From Paulinella micropora (Eukaryota > Cercozoa > Imbricatea > Euglyphida): a DNA stretch of 64,000 nt. Numbering within the stretch: the first letter of the stretch is position 1; every line of letters begins with the position of its first letter. The position numbers and the translations under genes were made by a program. The stretch covers positions 284,177 through 348,176 of the forward strand of contig BJOX01000371.1 of NCBI GenBank assembly GCA_009731375.1, written 5' to 3'. A model generated the notes under the pieces. That model was given only the letters and a program-made list of their open reading frames with translations, ran no database searches and had not been told where the DNA came from. Below are positions 51,626-61,033 of this stretch, one piece after another.

Positions 51626-52449
51626 NNNNNNNNNNNNNNNNNNNNNNNNNNNNNNNNNNNNNNNNNNNNNNNNNNNNNNNNNNNNNNNNNNNNNNNNNNN
51701 NNNNNNNNNNNNNNNNNNNNNNNNNNNNNNNNNNNNNNNNNNNNNNNNNNNNNNNNNNNNNNNNNNNNNNNNNNNNNNNNNNNNNNNNNNNNNNNNNNNN
51801 NNNNNNNNNNNNNNNNNNNNNNNNNNNNNNNNNNNNNNNNNNNNNNNNNNNNNNNNNNNNNNNNNNNNNNNNNNNNNNNNNNNNNNNNNNNNNNNNNNNN
51901 NNNNNNNNNNNNNNNNNNNNNNNNNNNNNNNNNNNNNNNNNNNNNNNNNNNNNNNNNNNNNNNNNNNNNNNNNNNNNNNNNNNNNNNNNNNNNNNNNNNN
52001 NNNNNNNNNNNNNNNNNNNNNNNNNNNNNNNNNNNNNNNNNNNNNNNNNNNNNNNNNNNNNNNNNNNNNNNNNNNNNNNNNNNNNNNNNNNNNNNNNNNN
52101 NNNNNNNNNNNNNNNNNNNNNNNNNNNNNNNNNNNNNNNNNNNNNNNNNNNNNNNNNNNNNNNNNNNNNNNNNNNNNNNNNNNNNNNNNNNNNNNNNNNN
52201 NNNNNNNNNNNNNNNNNNNNNNNNNNNNNNNNNNNNNNNNNNNNNNNNNNNNNNNNNNNNNNNNNNNNNNNNNNNNNNNNNNNNNNNNNNNNNNNNNNNN
52301 NNNNNNNNNNNNNNNNNNNNNNNNNNNNNNNNNNNNNNNNNNNNNNNNNNNNNNNNNNNNNNNNNNNNNNNNNNNNNNNNNNNNNNNNNNNNNNNNNNNN
52401 NNNNNNNNNNNNNNNNNNNNNNNNNNNNNNNNNNNNNNNNNNNNNNNNN
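51626..52449. other. Assembly gap (824 N) in poly-G
   Basis: Flanked on both sides by runs of G. The left end of the second viral element may lie inside it. Confidence 0.99.
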
Positions 52450-52450
52450 G

Positions 52451-52854
52451 GGGGGGGGGGGGTCGGCTAATTTTTTCTGAAAATAAGGGACATAAACAAG
52501 GACGGGGGGTTAAACTCAGTCAAATGGGGTTAAATCCTCTTTTATATACCCTTTTTTTATAATAATAATGTTAATAAAAATAATAAGGAAGTAAGGATGG
52601 GGCGTGTGGTAATATGGGCGGAGTTAGAATTACAATAAAATACCGCTTCTAGGGTGTCCTTGTGGTTTTCGGGGACTTAAAAAAAAAAGAACTTTAAGGA
52701 CGGGGCAAAAAGAAGCAGTTGAAGGTGATTTGTGCTCTGAGACATAACCGCGGGGCAAACAATACTGGAAGCGTCGGCGAAGCGGAATTGAAGACTGGTG
52801 GATTTTCTATTTTTGACTTAGAAAAAAATAGACTTGTCTAATATATACCAGCCG
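52451..52854. other. Left non-coding region of the second viral element
   Basis: About 400 bases with AT-rich runs and GC-rich words (GGACGGGG occurs at 52500 and 52699; CGCGGGGC). No frame of note. It may contain a terminal repeat, but its partner would lie outside the window. Confidence 0.5.
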
Positions 52855-54177
52855 ATGTGGAGCGAAGACGACAGGAAGTTTGTTAGGCAGTTAAGAGTTG
52901 CTACTACCGAAAGTAAAATTTATGAAGTGGTGTCCAACTTCTACGATAGTGAATTAAAACCAAGTATCGCTTTTCATAATTCTATTATATCTTTATTTAG
53001 CACGCCAACTAGTGATGAAGAAGTGCTTGAAGCATTAAAAATAATATATCCTAAATATGCTATCGTGTATCCAAATTTGAATAGTAGAAGGCAAAGACTT
53101 TCTGAGGTGAGAAAGAAAGCGATAGAGCCTTACCAAAGTGAAAAAGTATATGAAATGAGCAAACTTGATACGTACTTTAATCTAAATGAAGACGAGCGAA
53201 TTGATATTGTTGAGGGATATAAGAAAGATGTCAAAGCCAAAAATGAACAAAAAATACAAATTGATGTCTGTGATGTAATGGCTAAAATGAATGATATGAT
53301 ATTAAGTAATGACCCTTATCTGAAACTACTTGCTTTGATGATAGCAATTGGAGCAAGGCCTGTGGAAATATTTGACAAAAACACATATGAATTAATACCA
53401 GATAAACCGAGTTGGTTGCGAGTGAATAACCTAGCGAAAAAGAGAGAAGGACAAAAAAAGAATTGGACTGAGAGGCCTGTTGACCTTTTTACTCCCCAGT
53501 TTGTAATAGAACAAGTAAATTCAATACGAAACCATTTCAAAAAGAAAAAAGCGGTTATCATTAACAGCGAAGGGGTGCTTGATAAGCAAAAGAACAATGA
53601 ACTAAATAAAAGGATTATTAAAATCTTTCCTTGGCTATCAGAATACACGCAGAAGAGTAGTATGTTGCGAAAACTATATGCTAGTTTGTCGTATAGTAAT
53701 TTCGCCAATCCGAAATTAGAGAATTTTAATACGTGGGTAAGCAACGTATTGGGACACGGCGATATGCTCACTAGTTTTAGTTATAGTTGGGTTAATGTGG
53801 CCGACCCTGAAGAAATTAAGGCAGAAGGAATTAAAACAGAACTGGAGGAGTTGAGACGCAAAATAGATTTATATTTAAATTTAAATAATACTAATGAAAT
53901 TAAAAGTGAGAACAACGCGGAAGAATGTAGTTATATACCATTAGGTAAAAGCGCTAGTAGAGAGGATAAGTATAAATTGCTTGAGCAGATTTACAAAGAT
54001 AACCCTAATATTACAAATACTAAACTGCGAAAATTAAGCGGGATTGGAGCCGTTATTGTCAATACGTTTATTAAAGAGAAGAGGGGCGAAGCGACGAAGA
54101 GCGAAGCAAAAAACGAAGAGGAAACAAAAGCACCATTAAGACGAAGCACGAGAAGTAAAAAGAAGGCTAATACTTAA
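52855..54177 (+). CDS. Tyrosine recombinase/integrase, atypical
   Basis: 440 residues from ATG at 52855 (MWSEDDRKFV). The frame is open upstream to a TTG at 52834. Catalytic residues can be placed: IGARPVEIF (first Arg, about 168), NNLAKKREGQKKNW (Lys, about 195), SSMLRKLYASLSY (second Arg, about 272), VLGHGDMLTSFSYSW (His about 301, Tyr nucleophile about 310, nine residues after the His). The usual His three residues before the second Arg is Ser, and the second Arg-to-His spacing (29) is longer than in phage integrases (about 23). These traits also occur in telomere resolvases. The C-terminal 110 residues add a likely helix-turn-helix (NTKLRKLSGIGAVIVNTFI) and a basic tail. It probably integrates the element. 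Confidence 0.85.
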   Translation: MWSEDDRKFVRQLRVATTESKIYEVVSNFYDSELKPSIAFHNSIISLFSTPTSDEEVLEALKIIYPKYAIVYPNLNSRRQRLSEVRKKAIEPYQSEKVYEMSKLDTYFNLNEDERIDIVEGYKKDVKAKNEQKIQIDVCDVMAKMNDMILSNDPYLKLLALMIAIGARPVEIFDKNTYELIPDKPSWLRVNNLAKKREGQKKNWTERPVDLFTPQFVIEQVNSIRNHFKKKKAVIINSEGVLDKQKNNELNKRIIKIFPWLSEYTQKSSMLRKLYASLSYSNFANPKLENFNTWVSNVLGHGDMLTSFSYSWVNVADPEEIKAEGIKTELEELRRKIDLYLNLNNTNEIKSENNAEECSYIPLGKSASREDKYKLLEQIYKDNPNITNTKLRKLSGIGAVIVNTFIKEKRGEATKSEAKNEEETKAPLRRSTRSKKKANT

Positions 54178-54445
54178 CAACGATTAAAGGCGGTTCGCGA
54201 TATCTCGCCCTAATATTAGACTCTCTTCTATAGCAATTAATGGAACAGATCGTGAAAAACTGAACACCATCTACATTATCAATATCAACTGCTATAATAG
54301 GAGGGTGCGACTGGAATGTGCGAGACAAGCCACATATATTACAAAATTCTTTTTTATAATCCTGCTGGGACATCTCTGAATAAACAAATGTCCTTATGTG
54401 TCCAACTGTATCGCTCGGCAATTCACGTATTATTATCAATGACAT
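54167..54445 (-). CDS. Small Cys-containing protein converging on the recombinase
   Basis: 92 residues from ATG 54443-54445. The N-terminal part is MSLIIIRELPSDTVGHIRTF. Two metal-binding-like pairs are EFCNICGLSRTF and FFTICSINCYRRE, spaced about 32 residues apart, which would make a small treble-clef or ring-like zinc site. The last codons overlap the recombinase end by 11 bases, convergent. The first element has an analogous Cys-rich gene beside its integrase, though sequence similarity is weak. No function is known. Confidence 0.65.
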   Translation of the reverse strand: MSLIIIRELPSDTVGHIRTFVYSEMSQQDYKKEFCNICGLSRTFQSHPPIIAVDIDNVDGVQFFTICSINCYRRESNIRARYREPPLIVVKY

Positions 54446-54517
54446 GTTTTTATAAAATATCTTATAATATAAGATTAGTCTATTTTTGAAAAAAAATACT
54501 TACATATATAACAAAAA

Positions 54518-55753
54518 ATGAATTTGTTTGGTCAAAGCACGAATACGACATCATCATCGACTACATCGTCATCTTCTTCTTCATTATCAACGGATGCTAT
54601 AAGAGACGCATTACCTACAACGGCCTTCGGAGAATTGCGAACGGCCACTTTGTCGCCAGTATTACAAAATGTATTCACTTATGGCATTAATACTCGTTTC
54701 TTTGACAAAACAGAAACAAACGGCGGGGTGGTATCGTCTGCTAATTCAATGACGGTTTTAACGACATCGGCCTCTGGTAATTCAACTGCGCAGATTACGA
54801 CTATTGAGAGAGCCAAATATAGAAGTGGTATGGGCTTGGTTGCTAGATTCTCCGCGTTGTTTCCGTCATCTACCACCGCAACTACTTTCAATTGCGATAT
54901 TGGCATAGGCACACCAGCAGACAATTTATGTTTTAGACAATCAAACTCGGGAATGTCTGTTGTAAGAACGGCAGGGAGTGTAGAAAATGTGGTTAGTCAA
55001 TATGCGTGGAATGTTGATAAATGTGATAATACGGGAAACTTCCCCACGATTGATTTTACCAAATTGAACGTGTTTGAAATAGTCGTCCAATATCTGGGTA
55101 GCGGTCAAATTACATTCAAAATTGAAAACCCGCGCACTGGACGAATGGAGATAATTCATGCGATTAAATACGCGAGCACTGCTACTACTCCATCATTAGA
55201 TCAGGCGGCGTTTGCTATTTATGCAAAGGCATATTCGTCAAGCCTTCAATCCGTTGTCATGAAAACGGCGAGTATGTTTTTGGCGGTTGAGGGGAATATT
55301 GATAGGACTATTGCTATAACCAATTCGTATGACAATGTCAACACTATAGGAGCAACTGAAAACGCCATATTTACCATTAGAAACCGCGCCACATTCAACA
55401 GCAAAACGAATTATAACATAATCTACTTTGAGAATTTGTGTATCAGCAATTCAGATACTAAAACATGTATTGCGAGAATTATTCTTAATACCACATTGGG
55501 AGGAACACCTTCTTATTCAAATTACGATACCGCCACATCATTGGCCGAAGTAGATACAGCGGGGACAACAAGAACGGGTGGAAGCGTGATATTCACATAT
55601 GTATTGTCTGGTGGCTCATCCATATATATTGATTTGTCTCAATATAATATCAAGATAGGGTCAGGTAAGACATTTACTATATCCGCACAAAATACGAGCG
55701 GTGGAACGGCGAGCATTTACGCTTCTATTAATTTTATTGAAGACATCATCTAA
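54518..55753 (+). CDS. 411-residue structural-looking protein, homologue of the first element's
   Basis: 411 residues from ATG 54518. A Ser/Thr-rich N-terminal 30 residues lead into AFGELRTATLSPVLQNVFTY, GINTRFFDKTETNGG, KYRSGMGLVARFSALF, DIGIGTPADN, QYLGSGQITFKIENPRTGRM, HAIKYAS and a terminal INFIEDII. These words line up in order with 31886-33121. It is beta-rich and probably a virion surface or fibre component. It is convergent with the capsid gene cluster and separated from it by a 19-base palindrome at 55814-55832. Confidence 0.7.
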   Translation: MNLFGQSTNTTSSSTTSSSSSSLSTDAIRDALPTTAFGELRTATLSPVLQNVFTYGINTRFFDKTETNGGVVSSANSMTVLTTSASGNSTAQITTIERAKYRSGMGLVARFSALFPSSTTATTFNCDIGIGTPADNLCFRQSNSGMSVVRTAGSVENVVSQYAWNVDKCDNTGNFPTIDFTKLNVFEIVVQYLGSGQITFKIENPRTGRMEIIHAIKYASTATTPSLDQAAFAIYAKAYSSSLQSVVMKTASMFLAVEGNIDRTIAITNSYDNVNTIGATENAIFTIRNRATFNSKTNYNIIYFENLCISNSDTKTCIARIILNTTLGGTPSYSNYDTATSLAEVDTAGTTRTGGSVIFTYVLSGGSSIYIDLSQYNIKIGSGKTFTISAQNTSGGTASIYASINFIEDII

Positions 55754-55813
55754 CCACACACAGGAAGGCTTCTAAAACAAAAAGAGAAGGATATTATATC
55801 ATAGAATACGTTA

Positions 55814-55832
55814 TCTATACATAATGTATAGA
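55814..55832. terminator. Bidirectional hairpin between convergent genes
   Basis: TCTATACAT-A-ATGTATAGA, a 9-bp perfect stem, lies between the stop of the plus-strand 411-residue gene and the end of the minus-strand cluster, overlapping the latter's stop codon. Confidence 0.55.
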
Positions 55833-56099
55833 TTGTATTTGCGCGTCAACTTTCTTTTGTATCTCTATTGACAATTTTTTTATGTATTCAAAATCTTTGT
55901 TTTTGATTAACTTTTCTGTTATACGTGCGTGATTTCTCTTCAAATATATGTAGAATTGGTCAATATTAACACCGCAGGGGATCGGTTCTTTATGTTGCTG
56001 TCGTCGGCATGAGTTGATGTTTTTAATTAGAGTAAATAGTATATCTAAATTTTGCATGTAGGTCATTATATCTATACATTCTTTTTTTTGCTTAAGCAT
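55815..56099 (-). CDS. Small protein at the end of the capsid cluster, unknown
   Basis: 94 residues if started at the ATG at 56097-56099 (MLKQKKECIDIMTYMQNLDI). That ATG overlaps the stop of the penton-like gene by eight bases, which suggests coupled expression. A longer frame opens upstream but lies wholly inside the penton-like gene. The protein is Lys/Ile-rich and probably helical, with three Cys. No domain is recognised. Confidence 0.6.
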   Translation of the reverse strand: MLKQKKECIDIMTYMQNLDILFTLIKNINSCRRQQHKEPIPCGVNIDQFYIYLKRNHARITEKLIKNKDFEYIKKLSIEIQKKVDAQIQSIHYV

Positions 56100-56881
56100 G
56101 ATACACCTTGAGAAGAATACTAACTTCAAAATTGACAGGACATTCAAGCACTTCACCGCCCGCATTTCTAATTACAATATCAATAGACCTTAAACTTTTC
56201 GTCGTATTAAATGGCACATAATCGGCGACATCATTAGAACTCTCAAAATAGCACTGGACTCCATATGGTTTATCTAAATTACATTTACCAACGACAGAGA
56301 AATTACCATTTGCTTCAACTAAATCAGACTGATTTAAAGCACGGCTATGAACATAAACGGCCGTTTCACCGATTAGATTTACTATGGATTGCATCGTGAT
56401 ACTCGCCGAGGCAGAGATATCGGCAGTTAGTCCTATCTTGTCGCTAATAGTGCTGTTATCATAATCAAAAGCATACGTATCACCAGTGAAAGTGAAATTC
56501 AATTTATTAACGGAGTTCAAAGTTATAACTACGGAGTTAGGGGTAATTGCTGAATTAATCGCAGTTTGAAGAGCGGTAATAAATGTATCAATGGTGTATT
56601 GATTTTCTGTTACGATTGCCGTTTTTGTAGCCGATCCAGTTGTTTTAATCAATGTGAGAGTGTTGGCATAACTCGGTATGTTTGGGAAAACGTTTGGAAT
56701 AGAGATACTTTTAACGACATAAGCACTGATTATATCAATATTACGACCAGTTGCTGGTAAATCAACGACGAAACGGCCATTGTGAGTAGAAGCGGATTTG
56801 GATTCTGTTTTATCACTTGAGGAGACGCGAAGGAGGAAATTTTTGCGGGTGCGCTTTTCATCTTCTAAGTTGGAGATAGTA
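56092..56881 (-). CDS. Penton-like minor capsid protein (5' end in a gap)
   Basis: The frame is open from a 10-N gap at 56882-56891 to TAA at 56092, at least 262 codons. The start is hidden. Features are FVVDLPATGRNIDIISAYVV, KSISIPNVFPNIPSYANTLT, ENQYTIDTFITALQTAINS, VNKLNFTFTGDTYAFDYDNS, SDKIGLTADIS and a C-terminal beta strand (PVNFEVSILLKVYHA). The pattern of an early strand with I-PN-F-NI, a NQYTID helix and a KL-FTF strand is what I associate with penton-type minor capsid proteins of Polinton-like viruses. Its place next to the major capsid gene agrees. Single jelly-roll pentons close the vertices of such capsids. Assigned by pattern, not by alignment. Confidence 0.65.
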
Positions 56882-56926
56882 NNNNNNNNNNATTATAAAA
56901 TATTATATTCTAATTTTTAATTTTTT

Positions 56927-58361
56927 TTATTGTTTTACGACACAGCGAGATGGATAGATAGACGCGACTTTGATGTATTTCAACCAAGCGGTGATGGCGC
57001 GATCTGCGTTATAATCGGCCGCATAACGAAGACTGACTTCCGCAGTTCGTGAGTTATTAACTGCAAGACCAGATGCCCCAATATGTGGCGATTGGTTGAG
57101 TGTCTGGATAATAGTAGCAAATCCGTTAGATGTAAGTCCCATTTTATCCCCAGTAGAATAATACTTACGAAAGTTTTCAAGAGAAACAGATGAAGACATG
57201 TAAGCATCGCGAATACACCTAGTTACTTGAAGATTGTTAATATACAATTCGGCACATCCTCGTTGAACGGCAGCAAGAGTATCGGTGCTTCCTCCAATTT
57301 CCATCTTTTGTTGCGGGGCATACCAATCACCAATACGGCACTGATACTGCTTATAATTCATTTGAGCAGTTCCAAGGTTATCAATATTAGCATTGTCAGC
57401 GAGCACGTTTTGCGTGATGATATACAAGCACTGAGCGCGAGCAACAGCCTTATTTATTTGAAGATTAAAATCATCAGATGTGGCAGGATTTGCCTTTTGA
57501 TTGTAATATGTTTCATAAGTGTATGGGAGCCCATCCTTGCTTCCCATCTGCTCCATAACATTTCTCTGGACGGCGGGAGCAAGAGAGAATGTCTCCAACA
57601 TAACCACTGGATTTGATATGGTGAAAGTCAAAGCGGAACCATTAAAACCAGTAGGAATAGAAGAAGTTTTCCCATCACCACTTCCAATAATGGTAAGTGC
57701 CTCCTGAGGTGGGGCGAATGTCAAGCGAAGCCTCATACCACTAACCAAAGAGGGAGGAATGAGAGTTTCTTCATTAAACACTCCCGAAAAGTAATGAAGA
57801 GGAAGACAAACTTTCAAGTATTGGCCAGTCGCAACACTACCAGCAGTGGGGACATTGACCAGCAAAATCAAGAACTGACTCATCAGAAGCATTAACATTA
57901 ACACTGACTGATTCTCGTTGTCCCGCCATCTGTGCCTGCCGACGATAATCAAAAGGATAATACCACGGGAGAATATTTCGCACCATCTTGTTCAAATCTT
58001 CAATTCGTTCAAGTTCGCTACCATCCTTGCTTTCCAACAAAAATCTTTCAAAAATAGCAGTTGCTGGTGTGTTCTGGAAACCAATAGCACAAGCAACATT
58101 ATCTTTTCCATCAGTGGCTACCAATCCATCTGCTTTAATGTCAAACGACAAATAACAATTCTTTCCATAGACAAAATCAGTGCTTGCCTGTAATGTAAAA
58201 ATCATTTCAGTCCCCGACGCTCTGGTATAAGTCTGCTGGTCGGCGAAGTTCTTCTTAAAGATACTTCCCTGCTCAGTGAGTGCTAGATTTGCTGGCAACT
58301 CATATCTGAGGTTGTTGAGGGTCATCAACTCCTCAGTATTTTTAGAATCCTTTCCTTCCAT
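56927..58361 (-). CDS. Major capsid protein (double jelly-roll type), one frameshift
   Basis: From ATG 58359-58361 the frame reads MEGKDSKNTEELMTLNNLRY ... RASGTEMIFTLQASTDFVYG, FERFLLESKDGSELERIEDL, NKMVRNILPWYYPFDYRRQA and ends at a stop near 57837. The next frame carries on immediately with NVPTAGSVATGQYLKVCLPL, HYFSGVFNEETLIPPSLVSG, TYETYYNQKAN and ends RCVVKQ at 56927. A single-base loss near 57850 separates them. The total, about 478 residues, fits major capsid proteins of Polinton-like viruses. The motif set (LPL-YFSG-FN-E-LIPP, MRLRLTFAPP) recalls double jelly-roll capsids, in which this region links strands of the second barrel. Gene order with penton, ATPase and virion proteins supports the call. 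Confidence 0.82.
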
Positions 58362-58449
58362 TTTTGTGTGCTTGTAGAATTGTAAAATTCACAATGTTCN
58401 NNNNNNNNNCTATACAAAAAAAATAATAATAGAAATTAAAAATAATTAT

Positions 58450-58848
58450 TTATTCACCTGAAACGGATTGTTTAATAATATCAACTGAATTCTGTATATT
58501 GTCAAGTCTCGCATCTTGTGGTGAAGTCAATTGAAACTCTCTTGCCTCAGCATTTTGAACCGCTTTCTTCAAATAAGCCAAGCTGCTAACAGCGGTGTCC
58601 AAATCAACGACATCTCCATTTTCTTTGTTATCAGAAATGTCTGTTAATGTGTTTTGAATGGTGCTCTTCTCATGCGAGACAAGGTCGCCAAATTCGGTTA
58701 ATGGTTGATTAACTAATGGAGCACCATGACTACTCCACAATTCAAACTGGTTTAGTTGAAATCCATCACTCGCGGGTCGGTTTGCTTCGTTGAGTTTGTT
58801 AATAAAGCCAATCGGCAAACGATTGGAAGCACTTGAGTTTTTAATCAT
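58450..58848 (-). CDS. Unknown protein of the capsid cluster
   Basis: 132 residues from ATG 58846-58848. The N-terminal half is polar (NRLPIGFINKLNEANRPASD, LWSSHGAPLVNQPLTEFGD). The C-terminal half is likely coiled coil (AVSSLAYLKKAVQNAEAREF). It is separated from the capsid gene by a 10-N gap at 58400-58409. No family is recognised. Its position suggests a virion or assembly protein. Confidence 0.6.
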   Translation of the reverse strand: MIKNSSASNRLPIGFINKLNEANRPASDGFQLNQFELWSSHGAPLVNQPLTEFGDLVSHEKSTIQNTLTDISDNKENGDVVDLDTAVSSLAYLKKAVQNAEAREFQLTSPQDARLDNIQNSVDIIKQSVSGE

Positions 58849-58893
58849 TATAAAAATGCGAATATATAAATATCCGCATAATATATTATTTTA

Positions 58894-59481
58894 TCAATTA
58901 CCATTAATTATTGTTTTCATAATTTGTAAATTTTTGTGTGTAATTCTTTCTTCTTTCATTTTCTTTAAATCCGCTATGGCTTGATTTACATCAACGTCGG
59001 CAACCTCCTTGGTTGGTGGTGGAGTTTCCTTAGAAGCATCTTCTATTGCTTCTATCTTGCTTGCTGGTGTTGTGGTAGTTTGTTTCGGCACAGCAACAGG
59101 AGTGGGATTGACAATTTTGGGTAAAGATTGTTCAACCTTAGGTGCTGGAGACATTTCAACAGGTTTGGCATTTGGTTCGGGAGTTGAATTATTTGCCGAT
59201 GCTATGTCTGGCGCCTTTCTTTTCAATGCTTCGTCTGGCACTTGGTCTGGTTGCCCGCTGGCAATAGGTTGTCCATTGGTCTTACTTTCCGATTTGCTTA
59301 CTTTTGGCTTTAATTGACACTTAATCTTGCCACTCTTAATATCCGCTTCTATCGTCTTTACTGCTAAGTATTCGGGCGATCCCTTACGAATCGTTACGAA
59401 TTTTCCTTGCGCATTTTGTTTATACCAAATAGCGATTGCTTGTTGATAGCAAGTCTTGTATAATTTAGTTGATTCCGTCAT
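58894..59481 (-). CDS. Virion-cluster protein with Pro/Thr-rich middle, unknown
   Basis: 195 residues from ATG 59479-59481. A folded-looking N-terminal part (YQQAIAIWYKQNAQGKFVTI then RKGSPEYLAVKTIEADIKSG) is followed by about 100 residues rich in Pro, Thr, Ala and Lys, and a short C-terminal helix (VNQAIADLKKMKEERITHKN). The GSPEY-(X)VK motif occurs, as I recall, in other virion-associated proteins of large DNA viruses, but I cannot name a family. Confidence 0.6.
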   Translation of the reverse strand: MTESTKLYKTCYQQAIAIWYKQNAQGKFVTIRKGSPEYLAVKTIEADIKSGKIKCQLKPKVSKSESKTNGQPIASGQPDQVPDEALKRKAPDIASANNSTPEPNAKPVEMSPAPKVEQSLPKIVNPTPVAVPKQTTTTPASKIEAIEDASKETPPPTKEVADVDVNQAIADLKKMKEERITHKNLQIMKTIINGN

Positions 59482-59524
59482 GTTATATATTATGGCGAAA
59501 AAAAACCATTTAATTTAATTTTTT

Positions 59525-60421
59525 TTACAGGTTTGTCATATCTCTATCCTTATTTAATCGTAATATAGTAGACAAATTCTTTCTAAACTGGGTTGTTCTA
59601 TCACTGGCAGTGTTGTTAATTGCTAGAAACGAATAAGGTTCTGCCGTAGCATACTTAACCATATTGTAAAATTCTTTTTTGGTGAGAAAAAGACTTTCAT
59701 ATTCATCTGCCAGTCTGTCAAGTTCGCTTCTCCTTACTCCATTAAAAATAATCATCCAATGGCAATTAATTCTTATTCTTCGCGGGAGTTGTGTATAACT
59801 CTGAGTTGCTACCCAGACTGACACCTTAGCATGTGTTGAAGCGAAAAACAACTCGGTAAGCACTTCTGATTTGAGAAAAGTTTTACTCTGCGCAATGTCA
59901 TCCAATAACAATAATATCTTTGGTGCCTTCTTAAACCCTTTAGTTTTAATCAGTTCTTTTTGTTTAGTTAATATTTCGCGCATTAGTTCTGGGCGGTCTT
60001 CTTTGATTATGTCTTCTTTTTTTAACTTGAGAGTGTCCTCCAAAATNNNNNNNNNNNNNNNNACAACTATTCTATCGTAAAAACCTTTCAACATGTTCTT
60101 TTTGGCGAGTAGATTACAAATCATAACTGATTTACCCCCGCCAGTGCTGGCACATATAACCATAGTCCCCATTGCTGGCAATATTCCTTCTTTTTGAATA
60201 GGGAGCAATTCAACACTATCTCTTTGTGTTTTAATTGGTTGTATTTCCAAGTCATTGTGAAATTTGGGCGGTTTTTTGCTATCTAACTCTGTTATTACTG
60301 GCCTGTCAATAGTAAATTCCTCGTGTGCTTTTTCTATGTTGGTCTTCTCCAGATTTTGCTTCAAAAGTGTCTTTCGTGGCAACTTGTTTGCTATTAATCC
60401 TTTATGTATGGATTTAGGCAT
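59525..60421 (-). CDS. DNA-packaging ATPase (A32-like)
   Basis: 298 residues from ATG 60419-60421. A 16-N gap at 60047-60062 removes a few codons without changing frame as drawn. Walker A is CASTGGGKSVMICNLL (about 90-105), Walker B ILLLLDDIAQSK (about 169-180), and the sensor strand VWVATQSYTQLPRRIRINCH (about 202-221), in the order of FtsK/HerA packaging ATPases. The C-terminal TTQFRKNLSTIL segment is basic. It would drive genome packaging. The first element's ATPase has a different Walker A loop, so the two are not recent copies. Confidence 0.93.
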   Translation of the reverse strand: MPKSIHKGLIANKLPRKTLLKQNLEKTNIEKAHEEFTIDRPVITELDSKKPPKFHNDLEIQPIKTQRDSVELLPIQKEGILPAMGTMVICASTGGGKSVMICNLLAKKNMLKGFYDRIVXXXXXXILEDTLKLKKEDIIKEDRPELMREILTKQKELIKTKGFKKAPKILLLLDDIAQSKTFLKSEVLTELFFASTHAKVSVWVATQSYTQLPRRIRINCHWMIIFNGVRRSELDRLADEYESLFLTKKEFYNMVKYATAEPYSFLAINNTASDRTTQFRKNLSTILRLNKDRDMTNL

Positions 60422-60466
60422 CTAAAGTTGATTTAATTTAAATTAACTTTTCTTATATTATGGGTT

Positions 60467-60997
60467 TTAAAAATAGTTTGGATTGTATCTATAATTATCA
60501 TATTCGGCACCAAAGGGTTGGGGTGGTGAAGCATAATTATAGAAATAAGGAGAGTAAGGACTACCAAAAGCGTAATTACTTGGAGGATTGACGAGCGGTT
60601 TAAAATCCTTTCTTTCTGGGCGGGTTTGAACCTGTCGCGGGATTTCCGCTGAGAAGTTTCGTGTTAGTTTGCGCTTCATTTTTGGTAATTCTCGTGTCTC
60701 TCTCATTCGTTGTTGAATAACGGCTCTATTGTATCTATTAAGCATAAAATTGTTGTTTGTGTTGTTGTAGATTGTGTTATCTAACAATTCAAAATCATTT
60801 TTAGTTGCCAGCATACGATCGCGTCTTTGTTCGTTGCCTTTAATAAGTGGATTAGTTTGCGAAGTGCCAATTCCACCATTTTGGTCGCTTGGCATTAGAA
60901 AACGAATAAGTGCCATTAAGTCTTCTCTTTCATCGGCGGGAGATTTTCCCATAAGTTTATCAACCAATCGGTCAATACTTCTCATACTATCAACCAT
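60467..60997 (-). CDS. Unknown protein with Tyr/Pro/Asn-rich tail
   Basis: 176 residues from ATG 60995-60997. The N-terminal helices (MRSIDRLVDKLMGKSPADER) and a basic middle (RETRELPKMKRKLTRNF) are followed by a C-terminal 40 residues dominated by Tyr, Pro, Asn and Phe. The frame is open upstream for 12 codons to the TAA that ends the preceding gene, so the two lie in the same frame separated by one stop. It is probably a virion protein by neighbourhood. Confidence 0.6.
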   Translation of the reverse strand: MVDSMRSIDRLVDKLMGKSPADEREDLMALIRFLMPSDQNGGIGTSQTNPLIKGNEQRRDRMLATKNDFELLDNTIYNNTNNNFMLNRYNRAVIQQRMRETRELPKMKRKLTRNFSAEIPRQVQTRPERKDFKPLVNPPSNYAFGSPYSPYFYNYASPPQPFGAEYDNYRYNPNYF

Positions 60998-61033
60998 TTG
61001 GTCATTAGTTGTCGTGTTATCTGGGTCTTCTTT

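Noticed and set aside
51549-52562. Frames of about 290-340 codons across the poly-G gap
   Set aside because: The open frame is created by 824 N and Gly codons from poly-G.
52451-52854. Left terminal inverted repeat of the second viral element
   Set aside because: No partner sequence is inside the window, so nothing shows that it is repeated.
56871-56881. TTGGAGAT near 56870 as a further palindrome of the ATCTC family
   Set aside because: The other arm (ATCTTCTAAG) does not pair well. It is ordinary coding sequence.
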